This document shows, in pieces, positions 5,184-10,139 of a DNA stretch of 10,139 bases. How positions within the stretch are numbered: the first letter of the stretch is position 1; every line of letters starts with the position of its first letter. This stretch comes from Planctomycetota bacterium (lineage in GTDB: Bacteria > Planctomycetota > Phycisphaerae > WQYP01). The position numbers and the translations under genes were made by a program. Where the stretch lies: the NCBI GenBank assembly GCA_021852245.1, contig JAJZNY010000227.1, positions 1 to 10,139 on the forward strand. The letters run 5' to 3'. A model generated the notes under the pieces. It saw nothing but the letters and a program-made list of their open reading frames with translations. It had not been told where the DNA came from and made no database searches.

Positions 5184-7820
5184 TTGGGAACGGATCGAAA
5201 CACAAAAAACGGCTCCAAGGCATTGGTCATTGTTGAGTCGCCGGCAAAGGCCAAGACGATCAACAAATACTTGGGTGCCAACTACGTCGTAAAAGCATCC
5301 ATGGGGCATGTGCGCGATCTGCCCAAAAGCGGGATCGGTGTCGATATCGATGCTGATTTCGCACCGACCTATGAAATTTTACCCACACGTAAAAAACTCA
5401 TCACCGAGCTTAAAAGCGAGGCCAAAAAATCCGGTACCGTCTTCCTGGCAACAGATTTGGATCGTGAAGGAGAAGCCATTGCGTGGCATTTATGTCATGC
5501 GCTCGGCCTCACACCCGAAAGGGCGCAGAGGGTAGTTTTCAATGAAATTACACCCGGCGCCATTCGCCGTGCCTTTGAAAACCCCCGCAAGATTGATCAA
5601 AGTAAAGTCAACGCGCAGCAGGCACGTCGAATCTTGGATCGTCTTGTCGGTTATAAGGTCTCGCCGCTGCTGTGGAAAAAAGTCGCTCGCGATTTATCCG
5701 CCGGTCGTGTGCAGAGTGTCGCGGTTAAATTAATTGTAGATCGCGAACGCGAAATTCAAGCTTTTATCCCGGAGGAGTTCTGGAAAATCCAGGCCGTTTT
5801 TACCACCGACCTCAAATCCGCGTCGGAACTGCGGAATGCCTGGGAGCGTTTCACGGCATTGCCGGATGACGAAGAAGATGCCGATGACGGCACCGATTCC
5901 CCCTCGCCGCGAACCGCCCCGAATGAATCAGCGCGACGGGATTGGATGTCCGAAAATCGGAGCTTCAAAGCGGAGCTGGTTGAATTCAATGGGAAAAAAT
6001 TCGATCCCAAAACCTCCCGGGAAGCCGTCGATGCGGCCGCGGTTCTCGGTCTGACCGGCATCACTCACGAAACATCCCCCAACGACGGCACCAACGGCCC
6101 GCGAGGAATTCCCGCCCGCGGCCCGGCCGAAACGATTACAAAAGTCTCCGGCAATTTGCCGCCCGTTGGCAAGCCGCCGTTCGTGGTCCGAAGTGTGACG
6201 TCCAAACCGTCCACATCAAGGCCGCCCGGGCCGTTCAGTACCAGCACGCTGCAACAGGCGGCCAGCAACCAGCTTGGTTTTGCGGCCCAGCGCACCATGC
6301 GCATTGCGCAGCAGCTTTACGAAGGTGTTGAGATCGCCGGTCAGGGGGCGGTTGGTTTAATCACCTATATGCGAACCGATTCACAGAATATCAGTGCCGA
6401 TGCGCTCTCCGCGGTGCGCAAATTCATCGGGCAGCAATTTCCGCCGGCTTATCTGCCGAGCTCACCTAATTTTTACGCCTCGCGTCAGGGGGCGCAGGAA
6501 GCTCACGAGGCGATTCGCCCCACCGACGTGGAATTAACGCCGGAACGGGTGCGCCATTCGCTCAGCGAAGAACAATTCAAACTGTATGAATTAATATGGA
6601 AACGTTTCGTCGCCTGTCAGATGGCCCCGGCGCAGTGGCGTATTACCGAGGCGTTGATCGTCTGTCAGACGGGTGCCGCCACACCGCCGGTGTTCAAAGC
6701 CACCGGACGACAGCTGGAATTCGACGGATTTACGCGCGTGGCGGGTATTAATTCCCGATTCGGCGAACAGGTTCTGCCTCCCCTGGCGGAAAAACAAGCG
6801 GTGGTTCCGCTCGACATTCATCCATCTCAGCATTTTACAAGTCCGCCACCTCGCTATACCGAGGCAACCCTGGTCAAAGCGCTTGAAAGCGAAGGGATCG
6901 GCCGACCGAGCACCTATGCCTCCATCATCGGTACCATCCGTGATCGCCACTACGTTGATCAGGTTTCGCCTCGTGATCGGCGTTTCTGTGCCACCGATCT
7001 GGGAATGAAGGTAACCGATAAGCTGGTGGAAGGATTTCCTGATTTAATGGAGCTTGGCTTCACGCGGAGGGTGGAGGGGGAACTCGATCAGATTGAAGAG
7101 GCGGGCCAGGATTGGGTCAACGTGGTGCGTTCATTTTATGAACCGCTGGCCCGGGATCTGGCTACCGCCGAAGAACGCATGACGCACGCCCGCGCGGAGG
7201 CGACTCCCTCACCCTACAAGTGCCCCAAGTGCGGCGCGCCGATGGTGTATAAATTGGCCAAGCGCGGAAAAACGTTCCTTTCCTGCTCGCGCTATCCTGA
7301 TTGCGACGGGGGTTCGAGCGTCGACCGGGAAGGAAAGCCGGTCGAGGTGGAATTAACACCGTACAAATGCCCCACATGCGGCAAACCGATGATTAAACGC
7401 GCCGGGCGCTTCGGCCCGTTTTTTGGCTGTTCCGGCTATCCGGAATGCAAAACCATTCAGGCCGCCGATCGCAACACCGGTGAGCCGCTGCCACCGAAGC
7501 CGCCACCCCGGCCGACCGGACTTACCTGTCCCCGGTGTAATAAAAAAGAATTGGTCATCCGGAGCGGCAAACGCGGGGAATTTATTTCCTGCTCCGGTTA
7601 TCCCCGTTGCCGCATGACCCTGCCGGCGGAACGCCTCGCCGAATTTCAGGCCCTTGCGAAGGAGAACAAATGGCCGCCGCCGGATATCTTTGAAAAAGCC
7701 GCCAAAATCGGTTCCAAGGCCGCCAAAGCCGGTGAGACTCCGGCTCAGTCAACCTCAGGAGGCTCACCGTCCGCTGCGCCGACGGGCCGAAAACGCCGGT
7801 CCGCAAAAGCTGGGGCCTGA
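5184..7820 (+). CDS. topA: DNA topoisomerase I (type IA)
   Basis: This enzyme relaxes negatively supercoiled DNA by transient single-strand cleavage. From TTG at 5184 it has 878 residues, close to the usual bacterial length. The N-terminal TOPRIM domain shows VIVESPAKA (Glu18) and ATDLDREGEAIAWH (Asp91, Asp93 and Glu95), the metal-binding acids. ARRILDRLVGYKVSPLLW and LSAGRVQSVAV are core signatures, and GLITYMRTDS carries the catalytic tyrosine, Tyr395. SEGIGRPSTYASII closes the core. Three C4 zinc fingers follow, starting near residues 680, 729 and 782 (CPKC, CPTC and CPRC, each ending in a CSxYPxC-type motif), then a Lys/Ala/Ser-rich basic tail ending GRKRRSAKAGA. An acidic, Ser/Pro-rich insertion lies near 227-245 and a Gly/Pro-rich linker near 298-328. 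All catalytic residues are present. It stands alone on the + strand; a promoter lies only downstream, so it is probably monocistronic. Confidence 0.98.
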   Translation: MGTDRNTKNGSKALVIVESPAKAKTINKYLGANYVVKASMGHVRDLPKSGIGVDIDADFAPTYEILPTRKKLITELKSEAKKSGTVFLATDLDREGEAIAWHLCHALGLTPERAQRVVFNEITPGAIRRAFENPRKIDQSKVNAQQARRILDRLVGYKVSPLLWKKVARDLSAGRVQSVAVKLIVDREREIQAFIPEEFWKIQAVFTTDLKSASELRNAWERFTALPDDEEDADDGTDSPSPRTAPNESARRDWMSENRSFKAELVEFNGKKFDPKTSREAVDAAAVLGLTGITHETSPNDGTNGPRGIPARGPAETITKVSGNLPPVGKPPFVVRSVTSKPSTSRPPGPFSTSTLQQAASNQLGFAAQRTMRIAQQLYEGVEIAGQGAVGLITYMRTDSQNISADALSAVRKFIGQQFPPAYLPSSPNFYASRQGAQEAHEAIRPTDVELTPERVRHSLSEEQFKLYELIWKRFVACQMAPAQWRITEALIVCQTGAATPPVFKATGRQLEFDGFTRVAGINSRFGEQVLPPLAEKQAVVPLDIHPSQHFTSPPPRYTEATLVKALESEGIGRPSTYASIIGTIRDRHYVDQVSPRDRRFCATDLGMKVTDKLVEGFPDLMELGFTRRVEGELDQIEEAGQDWVNVVRSFYEPLARDLATAEERMTHARAEATPSPYKCPKCGAPMVYKLAKRGKTFLSCSRYPDCDGGSSVDREGKPVEVELTPYKCPTCGKPMIKRAGRFGPFFGCSGYPECKTIQAADRNTGEPLPPKPPPRPTGLTCPRCNKKELVIRSGKRGEFISCSGYPRCRMTLPAERLAEFQALAKENKWPPPDIFEKAAKIGSKAAKAGETPAQSTSGGSPSAAPTGRKRRSAKAGA

Positions 7821-7867
7821 CGGGTCCGCAGCAGATGTCAGCCGCATTCCGGCCGATGTGCGGTTCG

Positions 7868-7899
7868 CGGCCGGGTGGAACGACGTCGGCCGTGGAACG
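7868..7899 (+). repeat. Two-copy tandem repeat next to a promoter
   Basis: CGGCCGGGTGGAACG (7868-7882) and CGGCCGTGGAACG (7887-7899) differ only by a 2-nt insertion and share GTGGAACG, whose copies start 17 nt apart. The second copy ends one base before a TTGACA -35 box. Such placement is typical of direct-repeat binding sites for an activator or repressor. Nothing proves this here, and GC-rich chance duplication remains possible. Confidence 0.5.
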
Positions 7900-7900
7900 G

Positions 7901-7928
7901 TTGACACGGTAATAAATACATCTAAACT
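7901..7928 (+). promoter_or_regulatory. Sigma70-type promoter upstream of arsR
   Basis: TTGACA at 7901-7906 is a perfect -35 consensus. With a 16-nt spacer it is followed by TAAACT at 7923-7928, a 4 of 6 match to the -10 consensus, in a locally AT-rich stretch. It points at the arsR-methyltransferase pair. The predicted transcript start near 7935 gives a leader of about 250 nt. Confidence 0.6.
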
Positions 7929-8186
7929 GGGTCGTGTAAACGAGTGGGGCAGGTGGCTGCGGGAATGATAAATTATTTCTCGGTCAGCGTGCCACAGAGT
8001 CCATGAAGCGTTTTATACCCGAGGCAATAATCGCTAAGACCCGGCCGTTAATATCATGGACGGCTTGTCATGGGATGGAGGATTGGGGGACTGATCTTAA
8101 GTCAGGATGGGCATGGGCACCGTTGTGTAAATCCGTAAGTCCGCAGGTAAAGCTGCTGGTTCGCTGTTGTAAAGGGGAGTTGTGTT

Positions 8187-8507
8187 ATGGCGGCAAAAAC
8201 GTCACACCAGGAATCTGTCACCGAGCTCTGTGCACTGTTTAAATTATTATCCGACCCGACCCGGCTTGAGATACTCATGCAACTCAGCCAGGGGGAATTT
8301 ACGGTGACGGATATCTGCTCATCTCTGAACCTGCCTCAGCCGACCGTCAGTCATCACCTTGGATTGCTGCGCATGGGGCACTGCATCGTCAATAAACGCA
8401 ATGGAAAAAGTGTTATTTATTCACTCAGCGAAACGACCAAAGGCACAAAAAATTCACTCCGATTTTCGCTGGGAACCCATTCGGTAACGGTGTCGGATAT
8501 CGGCTGA
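8187..8507 (+). CDS. ArsR-family winged-helix transcriptional regulator
   Basis: This 106-residue protein has the ArsR/SmtB-type winged helix-turn-helix at about residues 12-82. CALFKLLSDPTRLEILMQL is the typical dimerisation and first helical part, DICSSLNLPQPTVSHHLGLL (42-61) is the recognition helix-turn-helix, and VNKRNGKSVIYSL (68-80) is the beta wing. Such proteins usually repress their own operon and release DNA when they bind a metal or another signal. The classic ELCVCDL metal site is absent: the matching segment reads TVTDICSSL with a single Cys43, plus isolated Cys15 and Cys66, so a non-metal or unusual effector is possible. A Ser/Thr-rich tail of about 25 residues follows. The ATG at 8187 has AGGGGAG 7 nt upstream. 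It lies 26 nt before the methyltransferase gene, probably in one transcript from the promoter at 7901. Confidence 0.9.
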   Translation: MAAKTSHQESVTELCALFKLLSDPTRLEILMQLSQGEFTVTDICSSLNLPQPTVSHHLGLLRMGHCIVNKRNGKSVIYSLSETTKGTKNSLRFSLGTHSVTVSDIG

Positions 8508-8533
8508 CCGCACCGGCTGCGGGCACAGCACGT

Positions 8534-9877
8534 ATGCATGCATCTTACGTTCCCCTTGATTCCGGTCTGACGCCTCTCCTGCTCCATCAGGTCCGCGGAA
8601 ATCCGTCGCTTCTCGGTACCGCCGCCGACGCTCTCAAAAGTGGTGCTTCGGAGCTCGAAATTTTGACGGTTCTGTGTCGCCATTGGTCCGGTGATCTGGC
8701 TCGTGCGGCTCTTACGATCGTGAAGACATCGCAGCGGGCGCTGCAGGGAAAATTCAACGATCTTCAATCCCGTCTGCCGGTATTTTATGCCGTTCCGGAA
8801 GCCCTTGAACAGGCTACATCGCTGCCCGCTGCGCTGCATAAAGCCGCAATCATGGCCGCAGCGGTGGCTCCCGGTACGCATGCTGTTGATGTCGGTTGTG
8901 GGATTGGCGGTGATTCCATCGCAATAGCGCGGCATTTTCCTCTACTGGCGATGGAATTATCTCCGCTCAGAGCCCTGATGGCTCACTGGAATCTTCAGGC
9001 ACTTTCCCTGCGGCATCTGGTGGTTCAGTGTGATATTGCGCAGCTCCCGGTCCATCTGTCCTCGGCAACCGTGCTGCATGCTGATCCGGCGCGTCGCAGC
9101 GGCGGACGTCGCACGAACGATCAATATTATCCGGACCTGAAACTGCTGGAACGGATCGCTCGTCCTTGCGCACTGGCAGCCCTGAAGTTAAGTCCGGCTG
9201 TCGATTTTTCGGCCCTGCCGCCCGGGCCATTGGAACTTCTCTCCGTTGACGGGCAGGTCGTGGAAGCTACGCTCTGGCTGGGACAGAATCGTGATGCACT
9301 GCAGATCGGAAGCCGCACCGCTACGTTGATTCAAGGGGGGCGTAAATGGCGGATGACCGGAACACCGCAGCCGGCAATTCCGACGCTCGCGACCCCAGCT
9401 CAATTTATTTTCGAAGCCGCCGGAGCACTCACACGCTCGGGCCTCGCGTGGAATCTGCAGGCGGCTCTGCAACTTCAACCGATCACCGCGGACGGATGTT
9501 ATGCCACCGGACCCGCCGTGATGGCCCATCCGGCACTGCGGGTATTTGAAGTATTGAGCGTCGCTCCATTTGATCTCACCCGTCTGCGTCGTAATGTGGC
9601 TTCTTTACCGGAAGATTCTTCCGGCAGCGTGCCGCAACTCGAGATCAAAACGCGGGGTGGTCTCGGTATCAATACAGATTTATTGCAGAAAAAACTTGCG
9701 CCTTACGCCCGACGGAGTGTGGTGGTGATGATCTATCGCGGTCGCACCGGCGTGATGGCAGCTATCACGCGCCGTGTGCCTGTCGATCAATGGAATCTCA
9801 TGGGAGCGCCTCTCCGACCCGGTGTCATGGATGCGACGGCGGAATGGGGTGTGGTCTCTTCGGCCGAACAATTCTGA
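8534..9877 (+). CDS. SAM-dependent methyltransferase with THUMP-like C-terminal domain
   Basis: This is a 447-residue class I methyltransferase. Residues 1-110 form a helical N-terminal domain. SAM-binding motif I is HAVDVGCGIGGDSIAIAR (116-133), with the acidic residue of motif II at Glu141 in AMELSPLRA, and VVQCDIAQL (163-171) matches the next motif. HADPARRSGGRR (182-193) occupies the motif IV position and LKLSPAVDF (217-225) follows; this DPAR..GGRR pattern marks the family annotated as THUMP-like methyltransferases, which resemble trimethylguanosine-synthase-type enzymes. From about 336 the C-terminus (LRVFEVLSVAPFDLTRLRRN, then LEIKTRGGLGINTDLLQKKL) fits the THUMP-like RNA-binding domain. 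An RNA substrate is therefore inferred, but none is known for this family. The ATG at 8534 has no clear Shine-Dalgarno sequence, so translation may depend on coupling to arsR, 26 nt upstream. The C-terminal gene at the right edge is convergent with it. Confidence 0.85.
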   Translation: MHASYVPLDSGLTPLLLHQVRGNPSLLGTAADALKSGASELEILTVLCRHWSGDLARAALTIVKTSQRALQGKFNDLQSRLPVFYAVPEALEQATSLPAALHKAAIMAAAVAPGTHAVDVGCGIGGDSIAIARHFPLLAMELSPLRALMAHWNLQALSLRHLVVQCDIAQLPVHLSSATVLHADPARRSGGRRTNDQYYPDLKLLERIARPCALAALKLSPAVDFSALPPGPLELLSVDGQVVEATLWLGQNRDALQIGSRTATLIQGGRKWRMTGTPQPAIPTLATPAQFIFEAAGALTRSGLAWNLQAALQLQPITADGCYATGPAVMAHPALRVFEVLSVAPFDLTRLRRNVASLPEDSSGSVPQLEIKTRGGLGINTDLLQKKLAPYARRSVVVMIYRGRTGVMAAITRRVPVDQWNLMGAPLRPGVMDATAEWGVVSSAEQF

Positions 9878-9918
9878 TCCGGCAGTTCGCCGTGCCAACA
9901 CAATGGGTAATGGCCCCC

Positions 9919-10139
9919 TCAGAGCCGCCAGAGCGGATCATCCGCTTCAATCGGAATAATGGACGCCGCCGCCCAGTCGCTGATGATCGGCAGCCCAACG
10001 CATCGGGTGGAGTTGGTTTCCATGAGTCCCATCCCAACAAATCTTTTCACACCGCGTGTGGTCAACTGAACCGAGCAGGTGCTGCGTACCAAACCTGGCC
10101 CGGATTCCAGAACATCATGATGATTAACCAGCAACTCTA
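9919..10139 (-). CDS. C-terminal fragment of an unidentified protein (5' end outside window)
   Basis: A frame open to the right edge ends in TGA at 9919-9921; about 72 residues are visible. The sequence reads well as protein (LLVNHHDVLESGPGLV, then LTTRGVKRFVGMGLMETN and ASIIPIEADDPLWRL), with codon choice like the neighbouring genes and a sensible mix of residues. It is convergent with the methyltransferase, leaving 41 nt between their stops. I recognise no family, and the TTG at 10134 need not be a start. There is a short GGCA..TGCC hairpin in the gap but no T-tract, so no terminator is claimed. Confidence 0.5.
   Translation of the reverse strand, partial: ELLVNHHDVLESGPGLVRSTCSVQLTTRGVKRFVGMGLMETNSTRCVGLPIISDWAAASIIPIEADDPLWRL

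Larger units (their letters stand above)
7821..8186 (+). other. Noncoding stretch with promoter and long leader of arsR
   Basis: After the topA stop there is no obvious terminator. A tandem repeat (7868-7899) and a good promoter (7901-7928) are followed by roughly 250 nt before the arsR ATG. The leader can form a hairpin in which GTGGC near 7952 pairs with GCCAC near 7990, around an AT-rich inner stem. A tiny frame (MINYFSVSVPQSP) starts at the ATG near 7966. I looked for the conserved cores of cobalamin, SAM, TPP and similar riboswitches and found no convincing match. A 79-codon frame at 8003-8242 overlaps arsR and has no recognisable features. Confidence 0.5.

Noticed and set aside
7945..8186. 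A possible cobalamin or other known riboswitch in the arsR leader
   Set aside because: Fragments such as GCCAC and GGGAA occur, but the ordered conserved core is missing and the downstream genes do not fit.
8417..8935. A 172-codon open frame on the - strand
   Set aside because: It is antisense to arsR and the methyltransferase, spans both genes and the gap between them, and has no recognisable motif.
1..10139. A defence system, CRISPR array, prophage or transposon
   Set aside because: I saw no regularly spaced repeats, integrase, transposase, nuclease or phage structural gene on either strand.

Overview
This window looks like an ordinary chromosomal housekeeping stretch of a Gram-negative-type bacterium of moderately high GC. 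A member of the Planctomycetota is my best guess (inference, about 0.6). It rests on the long, spacer-rich topoisomerase I with a proline/serine-rich linker next to its catalytic core, the greatly enlarged prepilin peptidase, and the mix of isochorismatase-like, FmdB, PfpI and THUMP-like methyltransferase genes. I see no phage, transposase, CRISPR array, rRNA or tRNA.

Layout. (1) Positions 1-1187, + strand: the 3' part of a GH63-like glycoside hydrolase whose 5' end lies outside the window. (2) Positions 1188-1406: a gap between convergent genes with at most a doubtful short ORF. (3) Positions 1407-4539, all on the - strand and read right to left: a cysteine-less isochorismatase-like protein, an FmdB-type zinc ribbon, a DJ-1/PfpI-family protein and a bimodular prepilin peptidase. 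The FmdB-PfpI pair is tightly coupled (9 nt apart); the other gaps are about 80-150 nt, so a single operon is possible but not certain. (4) Positions 4540-5183: a divergent intergenic region of about 640 nt with an AT-rich palindrome, a perfect 17-nt palindrome beside the isochorismatase-like gene, a bulged hairpin and a possible 47-codon ORF. (5) Positions 5184-7820, + strand: DNA topoisomerase I (topA) with three C4 zinc fingers, apparently starting at TTG. (6) Positions 7821-8186: a noncoding stretch with a good sigma70-like promoter, an adjacent tandem repeat and a leader of roughly 250 nt. (7) Positions 8187-9877, + strand: an ArsR-type regulator followed 26 nt later by a SAM-dependent methyltransferase with a THUMP-like C-terminus. 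(8) Positions 9919-10139, - strand: the C-terminal end of an unidentified protein running off the right edge.

The genes do not form one obvious pathway. TopA relaxes DNA, the prepilin peptidase processes type IV pilin or type II secretion pseudopilin precursors, PfpI is a stress or repair-type enzyme, and the glycoside hydrolase handles an unknown sugar. The most unusual items are the isochorismatase-like protein that has lost two of its three catalytic residues, the prepilin peptidase with more than 200 residues between its catalytic aspartates, and the arsR-methyltransferase pair behind a long leader. I did not find a convincing new multi-gene system.
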